Below the pieces are notes generated by a model. The model saw only the letters and a program-made list of their open reading frames with translations, made no database searches and was not told the DNA's origin. A program made the position numbers and the translations under genes. A stretch of DNA of 64,000 bases from a virus, in IMG/VR virus record IMGVR_UViG_3300047369_000650, positions 62,001 through 126,000 of that record; one strand, written 5' to 3'. Below are positions 44,624 through 54,600 of the stretch, in pieces; the first letter of the stretch is position 1; every line of letters begins with the position of its first letter.

Positions 44624-45402
44624 TGTTTACATATTTTTATCATCAGAGAATTAGAAAATCAGTTGCTTTATTTGGTACTCTTTTTAATGACATTTATGTT
44701 ATTCGTAAAGATAAGACTGGTAAATCTATTAGTCAGATAAAAGTACCTTTAGCATACGCACCAAGAGAAAAATATCTTGAAAGAATTAGAACAAATCCTG
44801 ATTTACAAAATAATTCACAAATTGCTCTTAAACTTCCAAGAATGTCTTTTGAGATTACAAGTATTGGATATGATCCTGAAAGAAAACTTCCAAAATTAAA
44901 TAATTATCATAAAGGTGTCACTAATACAACACGTGATAAATTCTTTTCTCCAAGCCCGTATCAAATTACGTTTCAGTTAAATATATTTGCAAAGAATCAA
45001 GACGATGCTTTACAAGTAGTAGAGCAAATACTTCCATATTTTAATCCACAATATACTATTAGTATTAAACCATTTACTGATACACACTCAGATATTGTGG
45101 AAGATGTTCCTATTACAATTCAAGGTGTTAATTTTAGTGATGATTTTGAGGGTGCGCTTGAGAATAGAAGAACAATTATTTACACACTAGATTTTGGAAT
45201 GTCTGTTAACTTCTATGGTCCGATAGATGCTAAGAGCATTATTCGTCAGACAGATACTACTATTCATGATGCTATTGATTTTAGTATTACAACAGATCCT
45301 AAACTGCAAAGAATTACTACAACACCTAATCCACTATCTATTAATCCAGATAGTGATTATGGTTTTACCACAACAATATTAGAAGATTTTGATTCAGGTT
45401 AA
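44623..45402 (+). CDS. 15: Tail sheath stabilizer/tail terminator gp15
   Basis: 259 residues. The opening FTYFYHQRIRKSVALFGTLF and the following N.I.V.R...GK segment are characteristic of T4 gp15, which forms the hexameric ring capping tail tube and sheath and contacting the neck. The order gp14-gp15-gp16 is T4-like. Confidence 0.9.
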   Translation: MFTYFYHQRIRKSVALFGTLFNDIYVIRKDKTGKSISQIKVPLAYAPREKYLERIRTNPDLQNNSQIALKLPRMSFEITSIGYDPERKLPKLNNYHKGVTNTTRDKFFSPSPYQITFQLNIFAKNQDDALQVVEQILPYFNPQYTISIKPFTDTHSDIVEDVPITIQGVNFSDDFEGALENRRTIIYTLDFGMSVNFYGPIDAKSIIRQTDTTIHDAIDFSITTDPKLQRITTTPNPLSINPDSDYGFTTTILEDFDSG

Positions 45403-45416
45403 ATCGGAGTAAATTT

Positions 45417-45794
45417 ATGAGTGATGAAAAACACGAAAATGTAGATGATGATTTTGAATATTCAAGAAGAACATACTACGATTTAATTGAAAAAGGTCAA
45501 GGCGCTCTTGAGGAGATGATGGAGGTTGCCAAGCAACTTGAACACCCAAGAGCATTTGAGGTGGTTTCTGGTATGATAAAAAATATATCAGATGTTAATG
45601 ATCGTCTTATGGATCTTCATAAAAAGAAAAAAGATTATAATAAAAAAGATATAGTCAAACCTGTTGATGGTACAACTAATAATAATCTTTTTGTTGGTTC
45701 TACAGTGGAACTACAACGTATGCTTCAAGATATGAATAAAGAACAAGATAACGTAATTGATATTACTGATAGATTAAATGATGAACCAAAATGA
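45417..45794 (+). CDS. 16: Terminase small subunit gp16
   Basis: 125 residues, acidic and helical with a central coiled coil (ALEEMMEVAKQLEHPRAFEV, then MIKNISDVNDRLMDLHKKKK), as in T4 gp16, which regulates DNA cutting and feeds the packaging motor. It overlaps the gp17 start by 17 bases. Confidence 0.85.
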   Translation: MSDEKHENVDDDFEYSRRTYYDLIEKGQGALEEMMEVAKQLEHPRAFEVVSGMIKNISDVNDRLMDLHKKKKDYNKKDIVKPVDGTTNNNLFVGSTVELQRMLQDMNKEQDNVIDITDRLNDEPK

Positions 45795-47373
45795 ATCGTA
45801 CTTAGGTAACCCAAACGTAAAGCGTGATGGTGTTGTACAACAATGGACACAACAGGAAATAGCCGAGTATATGAAATGCTCTCAAGATGCTGGGTATTTT
45901 GCAAAAAAGTATTGTAAAATTATATCTCTTGATAAGGGTTTGGTGCCCTTCACCTTATATGCATATCAAGAAAAAATGTTTAAACATTTTAATGATAATA
46001 GATTTTCTATTGTTCTTGCTTGTCGACAATCGGGTAAATCTATCTCGTCTGTTGCTTACTTACTTTGGTTTGCTCTATTTCATCCAGAAAAAACTATTGC
46101 TGTAATGGCAAATAAAGGTGCTACTGCCAGAGAAATGCTGGGTAGAATTACTCTTATGCTTGAAAACTTACCATTCTTTTTACAGCCAGGATGTAAAGCA
46201 CTTAATAAAGGTTCTATAGAATTTAGCAATAATTCAAGAATAGTTGCAGCTGCCACATCTGGTTCTTCTATTCGTGGTATGTCTGTTAACTTACTATATC
46301 TCGACGAGTTTGCTTTTGTAGAAAGAGCAAATGAATTTTATACATCTACATATCCGGTTGTATCTTCTGGTAAAGATACCAAGGTTATTATTACCTCTAC
46401 AGCAAATGGTATCGGTAATGTATTTCACAAGATATGGGAAGGTGCTACGCAGGGTGTTAATGAGTATAAGTCATTTAGAGTAGATTGGTGGGATGTTCCA
46501 GGAAGAGATAAGGAATGGGCAAAGCAAACTATTGCTAATACATCTCAATTGCAGTTTGACCAAGAATTTGGTAATACATTCTTTGGAACCGGGGATACTC
46601 TCATTGGCGCAGAAACTTTATTATCTCTAAGGCGTAGAGATCCTATTCAGACTACTAAAGAAGGTGTTAAAATATATGAAAAGCCCATAAAGGGGCATCA
46701 GTATATTATGACTGTGGATGTCGCGAAGGGTAGAGGTCAAGATTATTCGACTTTTAATTTACTCGATGTGACTGCTAATCCGTTTAAACAGGTTGCTGTC
46801 TATCGCAACAATACTATCTCTCCATTACTCTACCCAAATATTATTTATAAATTTGCAGAAAGCTACAATCAAGCAATGGTAGTAATTGAATCAAATGATT
46901 CTGGTCAAGTTGTTTGTAATGGATTATATCATGAACTAGAATATGAAAACATGTTTGTTGAATCAACCGTGAAAGCAAATTCTCTTGGTCTACTTATGAC
47001 TAGAAAAGTTAAACGTATTGGTTGTTCTTCTTTTAAAGATTTATTAGAAAACCAAAAAATAGAAATAGTAGATGAAGATACTATACTTGAGATATCCACT
47101 TTTGTTGCAAAGGGTCAATCATATGAAGCATCTCAAGGTAATCACGATGACCTAGTTATGAACTTTATTATGTTTAGTTATTTTAGTGGAACAATATTCT
47201 TTAATGAAATAACAGACATTAATATTAAACAAATGATGTTTGAAGAAAGAATGCAAGAGATTGAAAATGATGTACTTCCATTTGGGTTTATAGATGATGG
47301 ATTAGATCAACAACCGCAATATGATCCAGATCGTGATGGATGGGCTGTAGAATATAGTCACGAAAACTTCTAA
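45778..47373 (+). CDS. 17: Terminase large subunit gp17 (packaging ATPase-nuclease)
   Basis: 531 residues, a little shorter than T4 gp17 (610). The Walker A-type loop is ACRQSGKS (residues 81-88), Walker B with catalytic Glu is LLYLDE (172-177), and the coupling motif TSTANG follows. The C-terminal RNase H-fold nuclease carries MTVDVAKGRG and VVIESNDSG acids and a later NHDDLVM. It pumps DNA into the prohead and makes headful cuts. Two adjacent ATGs (45778, 45781) are possible starts. Confidence 0.95.
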   Translation: MMNQNESYLGNPNVKRDGVVQQWTQQEIAEYMKCSQDAGYFAKKYCKIISLDKGLVPFTLYAYQEKMFKHFNDNRFSIVLACRQSGKSISSVAYLLWFALFHPEKTIAVMANKGATAREMLGRITLMLENLPFFLQPGCKALNKGSIEFSNNSRIVAAATSGSSIRGMSVNLLYLDEFAFVERANEFYTSTYPVVSSGKDTKVIITSTANGIGNVFHKIWEGATQGVNEYKSFRVDWWDVPGRDKEWAKQTIANTSQLQFDQEFGNTFFGTGDTLIGAETLLSLRRRDPIQTTKEGVKIYEKPIKGHQYIMTVDVAKGRGQDYSTFNLLDVTANPFKQVAVYRNNTISPLLYPNIIYKFAESYNQAMVVIESNDSGQVVCNGLYHELEYENMFVESTVKANSLGLLMTRKVKRIGCSSFKDLLENQKIEIVDEDTILEISTFVAKGQSYEASQGNHDDLVMNFIMFSYFSGTIFFNEITDINIKQMMFEERMQEIENDVLPFGFIDDGLDQQPQYDPDRDGWAVEYSHENF

Positions 47374-47384
47374 ACTCTTTTTTA

Positions 47385-47392
47385 TATAAATA
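47385..47392 (+). promoter_or_regulatory. T4-type late promoter box TATAAATA
   Basis: An exact box just after gp17 and 69 bases before gp18, at the same place as a late promoter would be expected for the abundant sheath protein. Confidence 0.8.
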
Positions 47393-47461
47393 CTATTAAT
47401 TGAATATAACCGTATTATGAAATAGCTTATAATTTACCAAAATGGAAAAAAGGAAAGAGAC

Positions 47462-49492
47462 ATGGCTTTATATACAGCATCAGAGTCTCCGGCAATTATT
47501 ACTCGTGAAGTAGACCTTACTAACGGAGTCCCAAATGTACCAACATCGACAGGTGCATTTGTAGGTGACTTTCGCTGGGGTCCTGTAAATGAGCCGGTAC
47601 TCGTCAACAACGAAGCAACTCTTGCAAACAAATTTGGAAATCCTGATGCCGATAGAGCAATAGATTTCCTAAGTGCTTCAAGTTACTTACAATATTCAGA
47701 CGATCTTTATATCGTTAGAGCAATTACAACTTCAACAGCTACCGGTGGCGCACAGATTCCAGCAGTACTTACTTCAACCCTTGACGGAAATGGCGTTGTT
47801 ACTGCGGTTGCTGTAGCACCAAATGGTGGCTATACTTCAGAACCAACAGTTACAATTTCTACACCCGATTCAGGTGTAACTCCAACATTAACTGTTACAT
47901 ATGATTCCGCAAATGATGAAATTGATGCAATCACTGTATCAGGTTCAGGGTATAGATACGACACAGATCCAGTGTTTACTATTACTGGTGGTGGAAGAGA
48001 AACAGTTGCTGTTAACGCATATGATGCCACAAATACACCAGAAACTTTACCAGTAGTACAAAATGCTGATGGATGGGATACTGATAAAGCAGGTCATGCA
48101 GCTAATAATCATATTACTATTGCTAAGTGGCCAGGTGAACTAGGAAACTCTTTGAAAGTTTGCTATTGCGGCGCTAATGATTCAGACTTTGCCAACTGGA
48201 AATATACAACAACTAGTGGCACAGAAGTTAAATTAAATTCATATTTTGACGGCGCTCCTGGTACATCAAACTTTGCGCAAGAGCGAGGCGCTTCTAATGA
48301 TGAAGTTCACGTGATTGTTATTGATGAAGACGGAGAGTTTAGTGGGGTTCCTAACAGAGTTCTTGAAACTTTCTCATATTTGTCACTTGCTTCTAATGCA
48401 AAAACAACACAAGGTACGGGAAACTATGCTCCTGATGTAATTGCCAGAAGTTCAAATTACATTTGGATTGCAGCAATGCCAGCAGCACTTGGGTCTAATG
48501 CAGGAACTACAGCAGCAAATGGTAAAAACTATGCCGGATCTGGTGTATTAACACATTCAGTAAGTCTTGTAAATGGTTCAAATTCTGGTCCCCTCGGATC
48601 TGGAGAATATGATACAGGTTTTGCTACAGTAAATGATCCAAATGGAACTGCGGTTGATTTCTTAATTGCTCCAGGTATGAGTTCAGCTAGTGATCAGCAA
48701 ACTGTAGTTAATAATATGGTAGTTATTGCTGAAAATACTAGAAAAGACTGTGTTGTTGTTGCTTCTCCAAATAGAGCAGCAGTGGTTGGCAATGCTACAC
48801 CACGGGCATCTATTATTACAGCTCAAGATACTAATAACTTTACACGTAGTTCATATCTATTTGCAGACGCTAACTATCTTAAAGTATATGATAAATTTAA
48901 TGATAGCTATGTGTTTATTCCAGCTGCGGCATCTACAGCCGGTATTATGGCAGCTTCAGATAATAATCAAGCACCTTGGTTTTCACCAGCTGGTACAAGA
49001 AGAGGTCGTTACTTTGGTGTAACATCTCTATCATTTAATCCAGATAAATCAGATAGAGATGAGCTTTATAAAGCTGGATATAATCCGATTGCTAATCTAC
49101 CAGGTCAAGGGATTACACTATTTGGTGATAAAACTCACTTGTCAAGACCTTCAGCATTCGATAGAATTAATGTTCGTAGATTGTTTCTTACTCTTGAAAA
49201 AGCAATATCTTCAGCTGCTCAAAATATTCTCTTTGAATTCAATGATGAATTTACTAGAGCCGAGTTCGTAAATATTGTAGAACCAGTCCTTAGAAATGTT
49301 CAGGGCAGAAGAGGTATTACTGACTTTAAATTAGTATGCGATGAAACTAATAACACCGCAGAAATAATTGATACTAATCAATTTATAGCAAATATCTTCA
49401 TTAAGCCCGCAAGATCAATCAACTTCATTACTCTTAATTTTGTAGCTGTACGATCTGGCGTTTCTTTTGAAGAAGTCGTCGGCGCAGTATAA
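47462..49492 (+). CDS. 18: Tail sheath protein gp18
   Basis: 676 residues. The start (SPAIITREVDLTNGVPNVPT) and VGDFRWGPVNEPVLVNNEATL are classical contractile-sheath sequences, and the C-terminus with NVRRLFLTLEKAIS...FEFN and LVCDETNN(T) matches the conserved sheath core. It forms the contractile outer tail layer. A domain rich in Gly/Thr at residues 90-190 is a likely surface insertion. AAAGGAAAGAG lies before the ATG. Confidence 0.95.
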   Translation: MALYTASESPAIITREVDLTNGVPNVPTSTGAFVGDFRWGPVNEPVLVNNEATLANKFGNPDADRAIDFLSASSYLQYSDDLYIVRAITTSTATGGAQIPAVLTSTLDGNGVVTAVAVAPNGGYTSEPTVTISTPDSGVTPTLTVTYDSANDEIDAITVSGSGYRYDTDPVFTITGGGRETVAVNAYDATNTPETLPVVQNADGWDTDKAGHAANNHITIAKWPGELGNSLKVCYCGANDSDFANWKYTTTSGTEVKLNSYFDGAPGTSNFAQERGASNDEVHVIVIDEDGEFSGVPNRVLETFSYLSLASNAKTTQGTGNYAPDVIARSSNYIWIAAMPAALGSNAGTTAANGKNYAGSGVLTHSVSLVNGSNSGPLGSGEYDTGFATVNDPNGTAVDFLIAPGMSSASDQQTVVNNMVVIAENTRKDCVVVASPNRAAVVGNATPRASIITAQDTNNFTRSSYLFADANYLKVYDKFNDSYVFIPAAASTAGIMAASDNNQAPWFSPAGTRRGRYFGVTSLSFNPDKSDRDELYKAGYNPIANLPGQGITLFGDKTHLSRPSAFDRINVRRLFLTLEKAISSAAQNILFEFNDEFTRAEFVNIVEPVLRNVQGRRGITDFKLVCDETNNTAEIIDTNQFIANIFIKPARSINFITLNFVAVRSGVSFEEVVGAV

Positions 49493-49507
49493 TAGGGGTA
49501 CAAAAAA

Positions 49508-50050
49508 ATGGCAATTTTAGGCGTAAATGATTTTAAATCAAAACTTAAAGGTGGTGGGGCACGTCCTAACCTCTTTCAAGTAATACTTAGTTTCCCTGCT
49601 TATGTAGCGGGGGATGTTGAACTCGCATCATTCATGATCAAAGCAGCTCAAATGCCGGCTTCTGTTATGGGAACTATTCCTGTGGCATATAGAGGGCGTC
49701 AGTTGCAAATGGCTGGGGATAGAACTTTCGAACCTTGGGCAGTTACTGTTATCAATGATACTGATTTTAATATCAGAAAATCAATGGAACAGTGGATGAA
49801 TGGTATTAACCAACACCAAGCAAATACTGGTATCACTAATCCAGATGATTACCAAGTTGATGCAGCTGTACAACAGTTAGATAAAGATGGTTCTGTTCTC
49901 TATGAATATAGATTTAGAGGTATCTTTCCAACTGCTATTAGTGCAATTGATGTATCATATGAAAATGTGGATACAATTGAAGAGTTCGGCGTAGAATTTC
50001 AGATTCAGTATTGGGAGTCAATCGCTCCTGATGGATTTGTAACTTCTTAA
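49508..50050 (+). CDS. 19: Tail tube protein gp19
   Basis: 180 residues. GARPNLFQVILSFP, then AAQMPASVMGTIPVAYRGRQ and AGDRTFEPWAVTVINDTDF, are conserved gp19 elements of the tube beta-sandwich that stacks in hexameric rings inside the sheath. It follows gp18 by 15 bases and is followed by a hairpin terminator. Confidence 0.95.
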   Translation: MAILGVNDFKSKLKGGGARPNLFQVILSFPAYVAGDVELASFMIKAAQMPASVMGTIPVAYRGRQLQMAGDRTFEPWAVTVINDTDFNIRKSMEQWMNGINQHQANTGITNPDDYQVDAAVQQLDKDGSVLYEYRFRGIFPTAISAIDVSYENVDTIEEFGVEFQIQYWESIAPDGFVTS

Positions 50051-50056
50051 AAGTTG

Positions 50057-50064
50057 AATAAATA
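50057..50064 (+). promoter_or_regulatory. Possible late promoter box AATAAATA before gp20
   Basis: A one-base variant of the late box directly after the gp19 stop. The hairpin at 50071 would sit in the leader of a transcript started here. Confidence 0.4.
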
Positions 50065-50070
50065 TAATTT

Positions 50071-50098
50071 GGTTAGGGGAGTTATTCCCCTAACCTTT
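50071..50098 (+). terminator. Hairpin terminator or attenuator between gp19 and gp20
   Basis: GGTTAGGGG (50071-50079) pairs perfectly with CCCCTAACC (50087-50095) over a 7-base loop and is followed by TTTAT. The short T-run suggests partial read-through, lowering gp20 relative to gp18/gp19. Confidence 0.75.
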
Positions 50099-50117
50099 AT
50101 ATAGTTAAAGGATAGTT

Positions 50118-51635
50118 ATGGCAGATAATTCACTTAAACTCTTTGGATTTGAAATCAAAAGAGCCAATTCATCTGAAAAAGCCCAGCAGAAGATTAAATC
50201 AGTTGTACCAAAAGCTGATGATGACGGTGCTGGTTACATTACTGCATCTGGTAGTCACTTTGGTCAATACTTAGATATTGATGGAAGTGCTGCAAAAGAT
50301 AACTATCAGATGATAAGAAAATATCGTGGTGTAGCAGTACACCCCGAAGTTGACAATGCTATTGAAGACATTGTTAATGAATCAATAGTAGGAAGCGACG
50401 ATACTGATCCTATTAGCCTTACGCTTGAGGATGTTGATTTTCCAGAAAACATTAAAAAGCAAGTACAAGAAGAATTTACTAATATTTTGGGTATGTTAAA
50501 CTTTGAAGAAAATGGCCACGATATATTTAGAAGATGGTATGTTGATGGTAGAATATATCACCATTTAGTAGTTGACGAAAAGAATGAAAAAGCTGGCATT
50601 CAAGATATTCGTTTTATTGATGCTATGAAGATTCGTAAAATGAAGGAGGTAAAGAAGAAAAAAGATCCTCTTACTAATGCCGATATTATAGATAGCGTAA
50701 ACGAATATTATGTTTATCAAGAAAAACCAGGACAGCAGAAAGATGCAGTTAAGTTTACTCTTGATTCAATTAGTTATGTCACATCTGGTTTGCTTGATGA
50801 GACTCGAAAAAAAGTAGTATCTCATCTACACAAATCAATTAAACCGATTAACCAGTTAAGAATGATGGAAGACTCGCTTGTTATCTATAGACTTGCTAGA
50901 GCACCAGAAAGAAGAATTTTTTATATTGATGTAGGTAATCTTCCGAAGGGTAAAGCAGAAGAATATATGAAAAATATTATGACAAAGTATCGTAATAAAT
51001 TAGTATATGATGCTCAGAACGGAGAGTTAAGAGACGATCGCAAACATATGTCTATGTTGGAAGATTTTTGGTTACCTCGTAGAGAGGGCGGTAGAGGTAC
51101 TGAAATCTCTACTCTACCAGGAGGTGAAAATCTTGGTCAGATAGATGATATTGTTTATTTTCAAAAACGTGTATATAGATCACTCAATGTTCCTATTAGT
51201 AGATTAGAACAAGAAGCACAATTTTCTCTCGGTCGATCAAATGAAATATCAAGAGATGAAGTTAAATTTCAAAAATTTATTGATAGACTACGCAAAAAGT
51301 TTAGTCATCTATTCTTAAATATTTTAAAGAAACAGCTTATCTTAAAAAAGATTATTACCGATGCTGATTGGGATAATCATAAAATTAATTTTAAGATTGA
51401 CTATGCTAGAGATAATTATTTTGCGGAATCTAAAGAAAGTGAGATATTAAAAGAACGTATTCAAACTCTTGATATGATGCAACAGTATGTTGGAGAGTAC
51501 TATACTAAAGATTGGGTTATGAGAAATGTTCTAAAGTTTTCTGAAGAAGATATGAAAAATATGGAACAAGATGTAGAAGACGAAAATAAAGAAAAAGCGG
51601 ATGAGATAGATAATATTGAATCTGATAACGAATAG
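50118..51635 (+). CDS. 20: Portal vertex protein gp20
   Basis: 505 residues. The YRGVAVHPEVDNAIEDIVNE and APERRIFYIDVGNLPKGKAE segments and EDFWLPRREGGRGTEISTLPG are conserved T4-like portal sequences (the last often used as a PCR marker region of marine myoviruses). It forms the dodecameric channel at the head vertex and docks gp17 and the neck. The acidic tail (DVEDENKEKADEIDN) is usual. Confidence 0.95.
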   Translation: MADNSLKLFGFEIKRANSSEKAQQKIKSVVPKADDDGAGYITASGSHFGQYLDIDGSAAKDNYQMIRKYRGVAVHPEVDNAIEDIVNESIVGSDDTDPISLTLEDVDFPENIKKQVQEEFTNILGMLNFEENGHDIFRRWYVDGRIYHHLVVDEKNEKAGIQDIRFIDAMKIRKMKEVKKKKDPLTNADIIDSVNEYYVYQEKPGQQKDAVKFTLDSISYVTSGLLDETRKKVVSHLHKSIKPINQLRMMEDSLVIYRLARAPERRIFYIDVGNLPKGKAEEYMKNIMTKYRNKLVYDAQNGELRDDRKHMSMLEDFWLPRREGGRGTEISTLPGGENLGQIDDIVYFQKRVYRSLNVPISRLEQEAQFSLGRSNEISRDEVKFQKFIDRLRKKFSHLFLNILKKQLILKKIITDADWDNHKINFKIDYARDNYFAESKESEILKERIQTLDMMQQYVGEYYTKDWVMRNVLKFSEEDMKNMEQDVEDENKEKADEIDNIESDNE

Positions 51636-51650
51636 CTCGAAGTTTAAATA

Positions 51651-54600
51651 ATGTATGATTTAGTTTCCTATATCACGAACAAAGGGCAAAGAGGGACAAT
51701 AGATCCCTCTAGTTCCCCTGGCGTAATTGCTAGAACGATTGATTATGATACCGTTTGGGTTGAGTTTTCGGTCGACTTAGAAACTCCACCTAATCCAGAT
51801 TATATTCGTGGTTGGTTTTTTACCGATGAAACATTACCTGGTTATAGTTTTTTTCCTAATTCTTCAGCCATACAAACTGGAACTAATCCACCAGATAAAA
51901 AGTTATATACGTCTAATGTTCCAGTTAGACTATATCTTGATGAAGACACAATAATTGATCCTCAAGGAAATAGAGTATTAGATTTTAGATTAAGTACTGC
52001 AGTTGCTCAATCTGAAAGTTCTTTAAAAAATGGGCAGTGGATAGAAAGCACAGCCGCCGATATTATATTTACAATATATGCAAATGGTAATCCTGCGCAA
52101 GTATTTTTAGATGTGTTGCCAGTGGACGAATTTGAATCTGATTTTGGTTCACCAACAAATAGTCTTACTATAGATTCCGCATATATTAATGGAATGAGAG
52201 TTGACTCAGCTCATATTAGACATTTAGCATATGTGAATCTTATTGAAGGTGATTCTGCTCAATTTGAACATATTGCCACAAATACTTTGGCAGCTAACAC
52301 TCTTATCACAGATTTAGAAATTAATGGTCAGAAAATATATGGTGTTGGATCAGCACTTAGCGGTAATACATTAGATTTAGATTACGACGAGCCAACTGAT
52401 AGAGACAATAGTGTAGCAATTACTTCGTTACAATCTATACATAATTTTTTAGATGTCAATAATAGCGAAACCGGAAATTATTGGGCACTATATAACAATT
52501 TAAATGCATATACTGATACTATTAATAAAAATAATGCCATTTTTAGTATTGATGAAACTGGTGCTGTTGTAGCAAAATCTCTTGAAGTCAACCAGTATAT
52601 TTTAGATAGTGGCGGATTAAAATGGTCTAAAGATAGTAATGTAAAAATATACTATGATAGCGATGTTCAAGCTTGGAGAATAGAACCAGATTTATTTGGT
52701 TATGCAGACTCTGTAACACCAGGCGCTGATTCAGACTTATCTTTATCTTCAGATAATTTACTTTTAAATCTTTCTGGAAAAGATGGACAATTCTTATCTT
52801 ATGGAGAAGCATCTGAAGCATATTATTTAGATTATGCACTTAAAACTGGTAGATTTATATTTGACGATGATCAGTTAAATGAAGAAAAAGAGTTTATTCC
52901 AGACACTCAACTTGAGTCTATGGATTCTCAGGGTAAGTACAAATACTACGATCAGTTCAGTAATTTTTCTCACTATAATATAAGAGAATTTGATAGTGAT
53001 CCCGTTGAAAATTTTACCTTTCCTTTTAATGATTCAGACGCTCAAGTATTAAGATATGACGAAATCACTAATAGCATTTATAGTGATTTTGCACCAAGAA
53101 CATTTGCTGGTTTTATATCACCTAAAAGATATAACTCATATAATATAAAAGCAACATTTAGTTCTACTACAGCTACAGATTTTCCAATATTTCTAGTAGT
53201 AGCACAGCTAAAAATAAGAGGTAGAGAATATACTATTAGTGCTTTTAGGAGACCAAAAGGCATTCTTCAAGAGCATAGTGATTATTTAGAGCTTGACCAT
53301 ATTGCTGTAAACCCACCTTCATGGGGCTTAGTTTACAACTACGGACAATCAGATGAATATTACTTTGATTTTGATTGGGTGACAAGAGGAATGGCACCAG
53401 CACCAGTTACACCAACATTTGATGGGCAATCTACTAGCGATTGGGTTTCTGCTGGTCAGACAACTGTATGGGGATATAAAGATAATAATATATTATTTGT
53501 TGCAACAAATCAATTTGGTTCTACAGATATAGAAAATCCAGAATTAAAAACTGTAATTTTATTAAATATAGAAGAAGAAATAGCAGCGGGCAGTACATTT
53601 TTAGAGCCGTTTTTAAATGCAGAAACATCTTATGGATTTGGTACACAAAACCAGACTAATGCTGTTATAACAAACATTTTATTTACAACCGAAGATAACG
53701 ATAAAAATATATTTGATTTAAAAAATGATTTAATTTATACCTTTGTTTCAGATAGAGAAAAAGATGAATTTGGGGTTAATTCTTCTGGATATTATATTTT
53801 AGATAGTAGTGTCGGTGTTGATCAAGTAATGAATACTGGTAGACTATTTTATAATGATAGATCAAAAATACTATACTGGAAAGATCCAGATAATTCGTAT
53901 CAGCTTATAAAAGAAGTTGATTTAAGTGGCTTACCTCAAAGTTCTGCATATGTAGAAATGAGGGGAACCGGATTAAATAATAATTCTCCAGCATATCTTT
54001 ACATCGATAACGAAACAGAATATTTTGAGTTTAATCAAAATCCTATTTTATTAAAAGGTTATCATGGGCATGGTAGAGGATTAAATCTTACTACATTTGA
54101 TACTGTCGGCACAAAACTTTCTTCGACTACATTTGATACACACGGATCAGACTCAAATTCCACTTTACTTTCTGATGCAATTAATAATATGACTAATGGT
54201 CATATTGGTGCAATAACATCATATGATGCTTGGATAGCAAATGTAAATGATACTCTCAGAACTACTGCCTTCGACCAAGGATTAATGAAACTCTATAATG
54301 CACCAACAAGTCCTATTAGAAATCCGTATGCTGCAGTATTTCAGAAAACCGGTATTAATGGGACCGTAAAAGCACATGAAATAAGTAGTGATGATTCTTC
54401 AGCTTCTCTATATGCAGATTTAACATTTAGTATTACAAGAGGCACATTTCACACATATGGTCCAGAGCAGCCAAACTCTTTATCGTCTTGGAACGGTAAA
54501 AGAGAGGCTTGGATAGATGAAAATCATAATACTAAAATTAATAATACTCTTATGCTTACCGAAGGTAGATATAAAGGTATGGCATTTGAAGGAACATCTT